Shown here one piece after another: positions 37,521 to 45,813 of a stretch of 64,000 nt of DNA. The notes below the pieces were generated by a model that searched no databases, was not told where the DNA came from, and worked only from the letters and a program-made list of their open reading frames with translations. Each line of letters starts with the position of its first letter. Position 1 is the first letter of the stretch. The stretch comes from Saprospiraceae bacterium (lineage in GTDB: Bacteria > Bacteroidota > Bacteroidia > Chitinophagales > Saprospiraceae). Location: positions 62,001-126,000 of the forward strand of contig JADJNW010000005.1 in NCBI GenBank assembly GCA_016714085.1. Direction: 5' to 3'. The translations under genes and the position numbers were made by a program.

Positions 37521-37552
37521 CAAAGTTACGACCTGCGATTGGTAAAATCAAA
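37521..37552 (-). promoter_or_regulatory. Complete Bacteroidota promoter for the 901-residue surface protein
   Basis: On the minus strand TTTG (37549-37552) is followed after exactly 20 bp by TAACTTTG (37521-37528). This matches the Bacteroidota primary-sigma consensus TTTG-N19-21-TAnnTTTG in sequence and spacing. The start codon is at 37407, implying a leader of about 105 nt. Confidence 0.7.
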
Positions 37553-37641
37553 TGCTTTTTGAAAAAAGTAGTTTAGATATTTGTTTTTGGTATTGGATTG
37601 ATATGTTATAACCATTCTTTGAAAATTATTCTTTGCACATA

Positions 37642-38100
37642 ATGGAATTATTTCAACTCAAGCAAGCTGCTTTTAATTATTGCCAAACGGCTATTGCCAA
37701 ACGAATTCACACGATTGAAATGGTTTTAAAATCATTGGAAGAATCGAGAAATAACGAATCCAAAAGTAGTGTGGGCGATAAATACGAGACGGGACGCGCG
37801 ATGCTGCACCTGGAGGAGGAGAAAAATAAAATTCAATTGGCAGAAGCTTTACTTGCCAGATCGGTGCTAGAATCTATTCACTTGGAAAAGACGATTAATA
37901 AAGTAGAAATCGGAAGTTTGGTTATTACAAATTCAGGCAAGTATTTTGTTGCAATTGGCCTTGGTAAAATATTGATTGACAAGGAGTTGATCTATGGCAT
38001 TTCACTGGATTCACCTATCGGGCAAGTCTTAAAAGATAAAAAAGTGGGCGATCAATGCTCATTTAATGAGCGATTGATAAGAATAGACGCAATCGTGTAA
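37642..38100 (+). CDS. GreA/GreB C-terminal-like protein with N-terminal coiled coil
   Basis: A 152-residue protein from ATG 37642; an upstream in-frame TTG is less likely. The N-terminal half is a long charged helix pair (AKRIHTIEMVLKSLEESRN ... MLHLEEEKNKIQLAEALL), as in the Gre coiled coil. The C-terminal half (IGSLVITNSGKYFVAIGLGK, then SLDSPIGQVLKDKKVGDQC) resembles the FKBP-like domain of transcript-cleavage factors. Databases often label this Bacteroidota family 3-oxoacyl-ACP synthase, which the sequence does not support. An RNA-polymerase secondary-channel role is an inference from fold similarity. Confidence 0.7.
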   Translation: MELFQLKQAAFNYCQTAIAKRIHTIEMVLKSLEESRNNESKSSVGDKYETGRAMLHLEEEKNKIQLAEALLARSVLESIHLEKTINKVEIGSLVITNSGKYFVAIGLGKILIDKELIYGISLDSPIGQVLKDKKVGDQCSFNERLIRIDAIV

Positions 38101-38311
38101 TGCGCTTGCCTTATTGCCTTGCTACTTGATACAGAATGATTTGCTAATCAATGATATTTTAAATTTTTTGTTAAAGATTGAAATAAATTAGTACATCATC
38201 TTTTCTTTTCCGAGCTTCGTGTTATAAGTACACAATGATTCTCAAATCAAATTATTTATATTTCTAATAAAGTCTAATTGATTTAAAACGAACACTTAAA
38301 ATATAGTAAAA

Positions 38312-40633
38312 ATGGGTATGCGAAAAAAACTCTTCCTGCTGACCTTGCTCTTTGCAGCTACAGCAACAAGTTTTGGTCAAACCACTACTACCGAAAATAA
38401 AGGCGATTTTATACTGGTACGCAATCAGAATGGACAAACTTTGGGCTATGCTCCAAATTCTGGTGTTAAAATTTTGACAATTAACGGACTTGCTTTCAAG
38501 GATTTGAATAAAAATGGACAGTTAGATACTTATGAGGATTGGCGCTTGCCGGTGGAGCAACGTGCACAGGATTTGGCGAAACAAATGTCTGTGGAGCAAA
38601 TAGCCGGACTCATGTTGTACAGCGCGCATCAAGCTATTCCTGGCGCTGGCGGCAGGTTTGGCGCTTCGACTTATAATGGAAAGCCTTTTGCCGAAAGTGG
38701 CGCGAAGTCAAGTGATTTATCGGATGCACAAAAAAAGTTTTTACTTGAAGATAATTTACGGCACGTATTAATTACTACGGTCGAAAATCCTGGGGTTGCC
38801 GCTGCCTGGAATAACAATGCCCAGGCATTCGTAGAAAGCATCGGTTTGGGAATTCCAGTCAATACGAGTTCTGATCCTCGGCACGGTTACGATTCTTATG
38901 CAGAATTTAACGCCGGAGCGAGAGGGAAAATCTCCAAATGGCCCGGCACGCTTGGCATTGCGGCTACTTTTGATCCGGCTATTATGAAAAAATTTGGCGA
39001 GATTGCTGCAACCGAATATCGGGCAATGGGCATCGCTACAGCGCTTTCTCCGCAGATTGATTTGGCAACCGAACCCCGCTGGAGCCGCTTCGACGGCACG
39101 ATGGGGGAAGATCCGGATTTAGCAACTGACCTCGCAAAGGCTTATGTGGATGGCTTCCAAACTTCGACAGGCAAAGATGAAATCAAGAATGGTTGGGGTT
39201 ATAAAAGTGTAAATGCGATGGTCAAGCATTGGCCCGGTGGTGGGCCCGAAGAAGGCGGTCGGGATGGGCATTTTGGCTACGGCGCTTATGCGGTTTATCC
39301 TGGTAATAATTTAAAAGATCATTTACAACCTTTTACAGAAGGTGCCTTCAAACTAAATGGTGCAACTAAAATGGCATCAGCCGTAATGCCTTATTATACA
39401 GTCTCTTACAAACAGGATACTAAAAATGGTGAAAACGTTGGTAATGCTTTTAATAAATATATCATAACGGACTTATTGCGTAATAAATATGGCTACGACG
39501 GCGTGGTTTGTACCGATTGGGGCATTACAGGAGATGTGCAAGCGGTTGACCTTTTTCAAGGGAAAAGCTGGGGCGTAGAGAAGCTGACCATTGCAGAAAG
39601 ACATTATAAAGTAATAGAAGCAGGCTGCGACCAATTTGGTGGGAATAATGTAATGAAACCCGTAGTGGAAGCTTATCAAATGGGCGTTGCAGAACACGGC
39701 GAAGCCTATATGCGCAAGCGTTTTGAGCAATCTGCGATTCGTTTGCTCCGCAATATTTTCAGGGTGGGTTTGTTTGAAAATCCTTACCTCGATCCGCAAG
39801 AAGCCGAAAAAGTAGTTGGGAGTGAGGAATTTATGAAGGCTGGTTACGAAGCACAAGTAAAATCTATTGTATTATTAAAAAATCAAAATAAAACGCTTCC
39901 ACTAAAAAAACAACTTAAAGTGTATGTGCCACAGCGCTACAGTCCCGCCAGCAAAGATTGGTTTGGCAGAGAAACGCCAGAAAAATGGGATTATCCATTT
40001 AGTTTGGATGTAATAAAAAATGCATTTGAAATCGTAGAAACGCCCGAAGCCGCTGATTTTGCGCTCGTTGGCATTGAAAGCCCGCAGGGTGGCGTTGGTT
40101 ATAATCGCGATGACCTTACTAAAGGCGGCAACGGCTATGTGCCCATCAGCCTTCAATATGGCGACTATACTGCCAATGATGCCCGTGCCACGAGTATCGC
40201 AGGTGGTAGCCCATTGGAAACATTTACGGACAGGAATTATAAAGGAAAAACCGTGACCGCGAGGAATAATTATGCCTTAAAAATGGTAAATGATACCAAA
40301 GCTAAAATGCCAAATAAACCTGTCATTGTAGTGATTGATGCTTCTAATCCAATGATTCCCGCTGAAATAGAAAAGAGCGCCAGCGCTATTTTATTACATT
40401 CAGGTGTACAGACGCAGGCGTGCCTGGACATCATTACCGGGGCTTTCGAGCCTTCGGGTTTGCTGCCTTTCCAAATGCCGATGGACATGAAAACGGTAGA
40501 AGCGCAGAAGGAAGATGTACCACGTGATATGCAGCCATATAAAGATTCAGAAGGCAATATTTATGATTTTGCTTTTGGTTTGAACTGGAAGGGAGTTATC
40601 AAAGACAAGCGGGTTGCGAAGTATAAAAAATAA
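38312..40633 (+). CDS. Exported glycoside hydrolase family 3 (beta-glucosidase-like)
   Basis: A 773-residue enzyme with a signal peptide (KLFLLTLLFAATATSFGQ). The GH3 N-terminal barrel includes SSDPRHGYDSYAEFNAGARG, SPQIDLATEPRWSRFDGTMG, then MVKHWPGGGPEEGGRDGHFG and the nucleophile motif DGVVCTDWGITGDV with Asp near residue 404. The C-terminal domain (SIVLLKNQNKTLPLKKQLKV) carries the usual second-domain start, and the final part ALLHSGVQ-type loop reads ILLHSGVQTQACLDIITGAF. It should remove beta-linked sugars from oligosaccharides in the periplasm or outside. It stands alone, ended by a strong terminator, with no sus genes next to it. Confidence 0.88.
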   Translation: MGMRKKLFLLTLLFAATATSFGQTTTTENKGDFILVRNQNGQTLGYAPNSGVKILTINGLAFKDLNKNGQLDTYEDWRLPVEQRAQDLAKQMSVEQIAGLMLYSAHQAIPGAGGRFGASTYNGKPFAESGAKSSDLSDAQKKFLLEDNLRHVLITTVENPGVAAAWNNNAQAFVESIGLGIPVNTSSDPRHGYDSYAEFNAGARGKISKWPGTLGIAATFDPAIMKKFGEIAATEYRAMGIATALSPQIDLATEPRWSRFDGTMGEDPDLATDLAKAYVDGFQTSTGKDEIKNGWGYKSVNAMVKHWPGGGPEEGGRDGHFGYGAYAVYPGNNLKDHLQPFTEGAFKLNGATKMASAVMPYYTVSYKQDTKNGENVGNAFNKYIITDLLRNKYGYDGVVCTDWGITGDVQAVDLFQGKSWGVEKLTIAERHYKVIEAGCDQFGGNNVMKPVVEAYQMGVAEHGEAYMRKRFEQSAIRLLRNIFRVGLFENPYLDPQEAEKVVGSEEFMKAGYEAQVKSIVLLKNQNKTLPLKKQLKVYVPQRYSPASKDWFGRETPEKWDYPFSLDVIKNAFEIVETPEAADFALVGIESPQGGVGYNRDDLTKGGNGYVPISLQYGDYTANDARATSIAGGSPLETFTDRNYKGKTVTARNNYALKMVNDTKAKMPNKPVIVVIDASNPMIPAEIEKSASAILLHSGVQTQACLDIITGAFEPSGLLPFQMPMDMKTVEAQKEDVPRDMQPYKDSEGNIYDFAFGLNWKGVIKDKRVAKYKK

Positions 40634-40656
40634 TTGTTTGATATTCTTTTAAGCAG

Positions 40657-40705
40657 TACGGCATTCTTCTCAGAAACAGTTGAGAGGAATGCCGTTTTGT
40701 TTTTT
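40657..40705 (+). terminator. Rho-independent terminator of the GH3 gene
   Basis: ACGGCATTCTTCTCA (40658-40672) pairs with TTGAGAGGAATGCCGT (40680-40695), interrupted by a small mismatch, and TTTGTTTTTT follows. It starts 24 bp after the stop codon. Confidence 0.8.
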
Positions 40706-40750
40706 ATGGAATTCCCTTGCATACAAATAAATATCTTCATTCCTCTTTTT

Positions 40751-40981
40751 TATATCAACGTCGATACTTTGGATAGAAACATTGACTCGTCAGATAGCAA
40801 CGTTCCTATGTTACACAGCAAGGTTCCTATGCCAGATAGGAATTTTCCTATCCGAAGAAGCAAATTTGGTATTACAGATAGCAACTTTTCTATGGTAAAT
40901 AGGAATATTTCTATAAAAAACAGCAACGTTCCTCAGCTGATAGGCAATGTTGAGTAGAAAAGGAGGAATGTTGACTTGAAG
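40751..40981. repeat. Array of about ten 21-bp near-palindromic repeat units
   Basis: Units start every 21 bp, with the clearest at 40772, 40793, 40814, 40835, 40856, 40877, 40898, 40919 and 40940 and diverged ones at 40751 and 40961. The consensus is GATAGSAACGTTCCTATG plus three variable bases. Individual units are dyad-symmetric; the third clear one contains GATAGGAATTTTCCTATC, a perfect inverted repeat with a 2-bp centre. A 107-codon frame through the array gives a seven-residue repeat (DSNVPML, HSKVPMP, DRNFPIR), but it follows from the DNA period. There are no unique spacers, so this is not CRISPR. Confidence 0.75.
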
Positions 40982-41053
40982 AAAGATATTTTTAACGGCG
41001 AGCTTCAATAATCGTGTAATACAGTCGGTCGCAGACCGATCGAATTTATTTAT

Positions 41054-41479
41054 TCACTGTGTCCAAACTTCATAAAATTCTTTCGGCGTACAAATATTAA
41101 TACCTCGAAACTCACTTATCAGAAAATCTTTCGTATTGCCAGTCACAACGAAGCTTGCATCTGCTGCAACTGCTAATTCCAAGAATTTATCATCATCTTC
41201 ATCCGGTAAGACTTGAATCGTTTCAGTGGGTTCTACAAAAACAGCAATTTTTCGCAGCGCCGCAATCAATTCCTGTGCTTTGGCAACAAAATTAGGGTAC
41301 TTTTTAAATTTTTCTCGTTCGGTCACTTCTTCGTACTCTTCCAAAACCGCTTGCGACAGGCAGATTTTTACTTCACCACTCAATACCAATTCATCAAAGA
41401 TCCGTCGAGGAAAGCCGCTCTGCCCGATAAGGGACGCAATCAGCACATTGGTATCAATGACTACGTTCTCTCTTTTCAC
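41054..41479 (-). CDS. PIN-domain toxin (putative ribonuclease)
   Basis: A protein of about 141 residues with the PIN acidic residues in place: VVIDTNVLIASLIG (first Asp), LEEYEEVTEREKF (Glu), LPDEDDDKFLELAVAADASF (Asp) and VTGNTKDFL (last Asp). It resembles the PIN-family toxin group typified by TIGR00305 and should cleave RNA in a metal-dependent way. The GTG at 41479 (VKRENVVIDTN) places the domain start normally; an ATG at 41512 would add 11 residues. Both overlap the upstream antitoxin, which indicates translational coupling. The pair lies in an accessory-looking spot between repeats and an AT-rich gene. Confidence 0.85.
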   Translation of the reverse strand: MKRENVVIDTNVLIASLIGQSGFPRRIFDELVLSGEVKICLSQAVLEEYEEVTEREKFKKYPNFVAKAQELIAALRKIAVFVEPTETIQVLPDEDDDKFLELAVAADASFVVTGNTKDFLISEFRGINICTPKEFYEVWTQ

Positions 41480-41693
41480 GACGATAATCTTTGATTTCGT
41501 TGATAATATCATCCATCGTCATTTCGGAAAGTTCTGTTTCAGCAGCGATTTCATTCACTTCTTCCAATAACTGCCGCGCCTGTTTATAATCATCCAATTG
41601 CTCGACCGATTCTACAAAATCCAGTGCTTTCAAAATTGCGATGAGCGAATCGGTCTTGGCAGGTTCTTTGATTTTGACGAGTAAAGTATCCAT
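41454..41693 (-). CDS. Antitoxin partner of the PIN toxin
   Basis: A 79-residue acidic-to-mixed protein (VKIKEPAKTDSLIAILKALD, then LEEVNEIAAETELSEMT and a basic tail RREKRERSH). Its position directly upstream, overlap with the PIN gene and size identify it as the antitoxin. No ribbon-helix-helix or AbrB motif is clear at the N-terminus, so the DNA-binding type is not assigned; the C-terminal helix probably binds the toxin. An exact -7 promoter box lies at 41716-41723. Confidence 0.75.
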   Translation of the reverse strand: MDTLLVKIKEPAKTDSLIAILKALDFVESVEQLDDYKQARQLLEEVNEIAAETELSEMTMDDIINEIKDYRREKRERSH

Positions 41694-41715
41694 CTTCTCT
41701 GATTTTCTTTAATAA

Positions 41716-41723
41716 CAAAGATA
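41716..41723 (-). promoter_or_regulatory. Bacteroidota -7 element (TATCTTTG) for the toxin-antitoxin operon
   Basis: On the minus strand TATCTTTG matches TAnnTTTG exactly and lies 22 bp before the antitoxin ATG at 41693. A -33 box at the proper spacing is not evident. Confidence 0.45.
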
Positions 41724-41771
41724 GAAAAAAGAACGTTCCGCGCGCGGGTAGGGGTGAGCTTTAGTACATCG

Positions 41772-41819
41772 CTGAGTCCCGCTAGGCGCAGGCGTGGGAG
41801 ACTCAGAACGAACTGAGTT
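41772..41819. repeat. Two overlapping alternative hairpins
   Basis: CTGAGTCCCGC (41772-41782) can pair with GCG-GGAGACTCAG (to 41806), and the same ACTCAG (41801-41806) can instead pair with CTGAGT (41813-41818) across a short loop. The structures are mutually exclusive. The element touches the stop codon of the membrane-protein gene and could act as its terminator, although no T tract follows. Confidence 0.45.
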
Positions 41820-42958
41820 CATTCTATTGCTATTTGAATATACTTTCCAATTACATAAAATTTATAAAGTCCCATCAATAAATGATTTAATCGCGCTAAA
41901 AAACTGATAGGAATCAAATAATTGTGCTTCATAGAAATAAGCTCCATTATATTATTGTAGTAAAAGTCCCAAATATTAATATGTGTTTTCTTGTTATTAT
42001 CCTCTATTTCCAGCCTACGTTTTTCTTCATGTTCTAATTGAAATTCAAATAAATGTATTAAAAAATCAATTGTTTCTTGTTGAGTAATGTCATTATTTAC
42101 TAATTTATCTAAATAAGAATATCTATCATAATCGACTTTTAATGCAAGAGGAATATCATGAAAAGAAACCTCATCAACTTCCACAGACATATTTTTCTCT
42201 AAATTAATTAAAAATAAATAAAAATTATCCCACCGATTTTCTTTTGCTACGTGTATTTCTTTATTGACTACTAGTAGCAATTTATGATTATTTGGGTTGT
42301 AAAAAACTGCTGAAGGGAACTTTGTAACAGAGCCTAATACCCTACTTTTCTCCTTTAATAAAATAATACTCCTAAAATTATTTACTAACTTCTCCTTTTC
42401 CTGAATATCAACAATTTTCAGAACCTTTTCAACTTCCATGTATTTTAAAAACAATAATAAAAAGTCAGTTTTTTTTAAACTAAGTTCTTTCTCCTTTTCA
42501 TTAGATTTCAATGCTAAATTTGTTCTCCAAGTTTTCAATATTGAGTTAAAGTCATATGACCATTTATTATTAAAAAGAAAAATAGCGTAGCTGATTAAAG
42601 AAAAAAAGCCACAAAACAAAAAAGCACAAAGGGATAATATGACAAAATTTATAAAATAATTATATTTATTTGCGGAGTGTTCCCAATTATTATAAATGTC
42701 AAATGAATAAATGGATAGTATTAATACAATGATGCTAGATACAAAATTATGATATCTTCTTTTGATAACAGAGGTAGCATTAACACCGAAGCATGGAGAA
42801 ATCACTAATACTAAAGCACATATGATAAAAAGTAAGAAGTGTATCGGAGAATCAAATATAATATTAATAAAATATGATACTCCTTTTATGATGTTTTTTG
42901 GATAAAACAAATTGTAAATAGTTTCCATTTTGTTTGGTAATTTACATGAAACTTGCAA
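41819..42958 (-). CDS. Membrane protein of unknown function, AT-rich
   Basis: A 379-residue protein (369 if the internal ATG at 42928, METIYNLFYP, is the start). Three or four helices fill the first third (IHFLLFIICALVLVISPCF near 39-57; FVSSIIVLILSIYSF near 71-85; FINFVILSLCAFLFCGFFSL near 101-120). The remaining 250 residues are cytoplasmic, rich in Lys, Glu and Asn (NEKEKELSLKKTDFLLLFL; FLIHLFEFQLEHEEKRRLEI). I do not recognise a family. The coding sequence is visibly AT-richer than the neighbours and sits beside a toxin-antitoxin pair, hairpins and a gene fragment, which suggests horizontal acquisition. A defence-related role is only a guess. Confidence 0.65.
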   Translation of the reverse strand: MQVSCKLPNKMETIYNLFYPKNIIKGVSYFINIIFDSPIHFLLFIICALVLVISPCFGVNATSVIKRRYHNFVSSIIVLILSIYSFDIYNNWEHSANKYNYFINFVILSLCAFLFCGFFSLISYAIFLFNNKWSYDFNSILKTWRTNLALKSNEKEKELSLKKTDFLLLFLKYMEVEKVLKIVDIQEKEKLVNNFRSIILLKEKSRVLGSVTKFPSAVFYNPNNHKLLLVVNKEIHVAKENRWDNFYLFLINLEKNMSVEVDEVSFHDIPLALKVDYDRYSYLDKLVNNDITQQETIDFLIHLFEFQLEHEEKRRLEIEDNNKKTHINIWDFYYNNIMELISMKHNYLIPISFLARLNHLLMGLYKFYVIGKYIQIAIE

Positions 42959-42976
42959 GGTTGATTTATATGTATT

Positions 42977-43099
42977 TTACGTCACAACGTCGGCATCAAA
43001 ACATTCGCCTTTTACTTGTATCCATAGTTTTTTGCCGACTTCGGGTTCTATCTCAAATATTCGAGCAAGCCAGTTGGGTTTAACTGAATATGTATTTAT
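42977..43099 (-). pseudogene. Short C-terminal gene fragment
   Basis: The minus strand reads SVKPNWLARIFEIEPEVGKK, then LWIQVKGECFDADVVT and a TAA at 42977-42979. It is protein-like throughout but has no start codon: an in-frame TAG at 43100-43102 lies just upstream. It appears to be the end of an otherwise lost gene. The family is not recognised. Confidence 0.4.
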
Positions 43100-43328
43100 C
43101 TAATCAAATGATTTTAATTTTGTTTTTGGAAAGAAAAGGAAGGTAGTAGCGCTATTTCAAAGATTTGTAAAAGTAAAAATGTTATATGATATATGTTAGT
43201 GAAATTCAAATATATTTTTTATTATGAATTGTTTTAAAGAATTACATTTAAACTCGAAGCTAACGGAACTCTCCCCTTCCAAATTTGTTTCTAAACAATG
43301 TCGAAAGCCGAAAATGAAAAGGCTTTTG
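43100..43328. other. AT-rich spacer upstream of mutS2
   Basis: No coding potential or clear structured element is visible in this stretch. Together with the gene fragment and the mutS2 promoter region it makes up the 467-bp interval between the AT-rich membrane-protein gene and mutS2. Confidence 0.4.
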
Positions 43329-43336
43329 TAACTTTG
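43329..43336 (+). promoter_or_regulatory. Bacteroidota -7 element (TAACTTTG) for mutS2
   Basis: An exact TAnnTTTG match 89 bp before the mutS2 ATG. The leader that follows contains a large imperfect inverted repeat. The -33 region lacks a TTTG at the usual spacing. Confidence 0.45.
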
Positions 43337-43345
43337 CTATTCGGA

Positions 43346-43405
43346 GCTACAAGCGATAAGCTGCAAGCCGAAGCGTAAACAATCTTGCTGCTTATGGCTC
43401 GTAGC
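43346..43405. repeat. Inverted repeat in the mutS2 leader
   Basis: GCTACAAGCGATAAGC (43346-43361) and GCTTATGGCTCGTAGC (43390-43405) are complementary at 14 of 16 positions around a 28-bp centre. In RNA this would give a stable stem ending about 20 bp before the start codon. Confidence 0.5.
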
Positions 43406-43425
43406 TTGCCGCCAAAAAGAAAACG

Positions 43426-45813
43426 ATGCTGTTAGAACCCAAAGATTTATACGAGCGACTGGAATTTGACAAGGTGCTGGAACTGGTGGAGCACGAGTGC
43501 CTGGGCGAGCTGGGGCGCGAGGCGGTGCGGGCGATTGTGCCGGATACGCGGCGGGGCTCTATTGAGCAGCGTTTGCTGGAGGTGCGGGCGTTCAAGCTCA
43601 CGCTAGAGAAAAGCGATGTGTTTCCCATCACCGAATATTTTGATATTGCAGAAGACCTGCGCTTCCTGGCGGTGCCGGATTATGTGCTGTCGGAGGAGAG
43701 CTTCAAGCGTATTGCCATTGTGCTGCGCTTTGTGCGCGATATTTTCTGGTATTTCAATGCCACGCGCCGCGAGATTTATCCGACGCTGTACAAGATTATC
43801 CAACCCATTGTGTTTGAGGATTTTCTGATCAAGGCGATTGAGAAAGTCATTGACGATCAGGGGAATATCAAGCCCGATGCCTCGCCGGAGTTGCTGCGCA
43901 TTCGCAAAGCGATTCTGGAGAAGCAGCGCGAGTTGGACAAGCGTTTCCGCAATTTGGTGAATGAATTCCGCAACAAAGGCTGGCTGACGGATAATGTAGA
44001 GAGTGTGCGCAACGGTCGTCGTGTACTGACCGTGCCATCCGAGCACAAGCGCAAGATTCGCGGTATCATTCACGACGAAAGTACGACGGGGAAAACCGCT
44101 TATATCGAGCCGGATGCGATTATTGAAATCAATAATGATATTTTTGACCTCGAAACCGATGAACGGCGCGAGATTTATCGCATTTTGAAGGAGTTGAGTG
44201 CGACGCTGCGTCCGTATGCGGAGCAGATGCAGACTTACATGGACTTGCTGGTGCGCTTTGACGTGATTCGCGCGAAGGCGCGTGTAGCCATGCGCATGGA
44301 TGCCAAGATGCCGCAGTTACAGGATAAACCAACATTTGCTTTTAGAGAAGCGTATCACCCTTTACTACTCTTGCGCAACAAGCAATTGGGTAGGAAAACC
44401 GTGCCGTTTGATCTGGTATTATATGATGATAATCGGATTGTAATGTTGAGTGGTCCGAACGCAGGCGGTAAGTCTATCACGATGAAATCGGTGGGTTTGA
44501 TGCAGTTAATGTTGCAATCGGGCATGTTGATTCCCGTTCGGGAGGTATCGGAATTTGGTATTTTTAACAATATCTTTGCCGACATTGGCGATCAACAATC
44601 CATTGAAGATGACTTGAGTACGTATAGTTCACATTTAGCAAATATGCGCAATTTTGTGCAGATGGCAGATGATCGGACGCTGGTGTTGATTGATGAATTT
44701 GGCGCGGGGACAGATCCGAAAATTGGCGGCGCGATTGCAGAAGCGATCTTAAATGAAATGAATCGAAAGCGTGTATTTGGTGTTATTACAACACATTATT
44801 CAAATTTAAAGATTTATGCATTCAAAACGAAAGGTTTAGTAAATGCTTCGATGACATTTGATAAAGATAGCTTGTCGCCGACCTACGAATTTAAAGTAGG
44901 CAGACCGGGAAGTTCTTATGCTTTTGAAATTGCACAAAAAACGGAATTGCCAAAGAAAGTGCTCGACTACGCCAAGCATCGCACAGGCAAGAACGAGAAA
45001 GCGGTGGACGAATTGTTGATTGATTTGCAGCGCGAACGGCAGGAATTGCAAGAGAAAATTGCGTCTTTGACCGAGCGCGAGCAGATGGTGGAGAAGTTGA
45101 TTAAGAATTATGATCAGTTGCATAAAGATTTGGAATTCCGGCGCAAGAAATTGAAGTTGGAATTGAAAGAGAAAGAATTGCAGCAGATTGCAAATGATAA
45201 TCGCCAATTGGAGCGCCTGATGCGCGAAATACGCGAAGAAAAGAACCTGGAAAAAGCGAAAGAGTTAGCTGCAAAGGTCAAAGAAGAACGCAAGCAGGTC
45301 GAAGAGCAAGTAGCGACCGTTTCGGAAGAAGTGTATGAACATTTAACGACCAAAGTTGCCAAGCAAGAGGCGATCAAGGTAGGGGATTACGTACGTTTAG
45401 TAACAGGAAGTGCGACGGGCAAAGTAGAAACGGTTGACAAGAAACAGGCGGTGATTATGATTGGCGATATGCGCATGACGGTGAAAATCAGGGACTTAGA
45501 GCATTCTAAAGAACCTTTGGATGTGAATACGGTTCGCAGTGTGCAAACCAGTATCAGTCAAGCTTCCGCCTTTCAATCCAAATTAGATATTCGCGGCTTA
45601 CGCCCGGAAGAGGCTCTAAAAGTGCTGGAAGATTTCTTCGATCATGCATTGATGACCAATACAAATAACCTTAGGATTTTACACGGTAAAGGTACTGGCG
45701 CTTTGAAGAATGTAGTGCGCACGAAATTGAAAGAGTATAATGTTCCGATGCAAGTCAGCCATCCGCACCCGGAATTTGGGGGAGACGGCGTAACGATTGT
45801 GCAGTTTAGTTAG
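43426..45813 (+). CDS. mutS2: MutS2 (Smr-domain MutS paralogue)
   Basis: A 795-residue protein of normal MutS2 length. The N-terminal clamp (LEFDKVLELVEHECLGELG) is followed by the ATPase: Walker A LSGPNAGGKSITMKSVGL near residue 345, ED-motif DIGDQQSIEDDLSTYSSHL near 385, Walker B LVLIDEFGAGTDPKIGG near 420. A coiled coil occupies about 525-640. The C-terminal Smr domain has LDIRGLRPEEALKVLEDF, LRILHGKGTGALKNVV and PHPEFGGDGVTIVQF. MutS2 limits recombination between diverged DNA and, in Bacillus, also splits collided ribosomes through its Smr domain. The 3' end overlaps the convergent gene by 8 bp. Confidence 0.93.
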   Translation: MLLEPKDLYERLEFDKVLELVEHECLGELGREAVRAIVPDTRRGSIEQRLLEVRAFKLTLEKSDVFPITEYFDIAEDLRFLAVPDYVLSEESFKRIAIVLRFVRDIFWYFNATRREIYPTLYKIIQPIVFEDFLIKAIEKVIDDQGNIKPDASPELLRIRKAILEKQRELDKRFRNLVNEFRNKGWLTDNVESVRNGRRVLTVPSEHKRKIRGIIHDESTTGKTAYIEPDAIIEINNDIFDLETDERREIYRILKELSATLRPYAEQMQTYMDLLVRFDVIRAKARVAMRMDAKMPQLQDKPTFAFREAYHPLLLLRNKQLGRKTVPFDLVLYDDNRIVMLSGPNAGGKSITMKSVGLMQLMLQSGMLIPVREVSEFGIFNNIFADIGDQQSIEDDLSTYSSHLANMRNFVQMADDRTLVLIDEFGAGTDPKIGGAIAEAILNEMNRKRVFGVITTHYSNLKIYAFKTKGLVNASMTFDKDSLSPTYEFKVGRPGSSYAFEIAQKTELPKKVLDYAKHRTGKNEKAVDELLIDLQRERQELQEKIASLTEREQMVEKLIKNYDQLHKDLEFRRKKLKLELKEKELQQIANDNRQLERLMREIREEKNLEKAKELAAKVKEERKQVEEQVATVSEEVYEHLTTKVAKQEAIKVGDYVRLVTGSATGKVETVDKKQAVIMIGDMRMTVKIRDLEHSKEPLDVNTVRSVQTSISQASAFQSKLDIRGLRPEEALKVLEDFFDHALMTNTNNLRILHGKGTGALKNVVRTKLKEYNVPMQVSHPHPEFGGDGVTIVQFS

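Noticed and set aside
40634..40957. A 107-codon protein with seven-residue repeats
   Set aside because: The peptide repeat follows from the 21-bp DNA period; no signal, no start context, and the array extends past the stop codon.
40751..40981. CRISPR array
   Set aside because: Units are contiguous without unique spacers and no cas genes are nearby.
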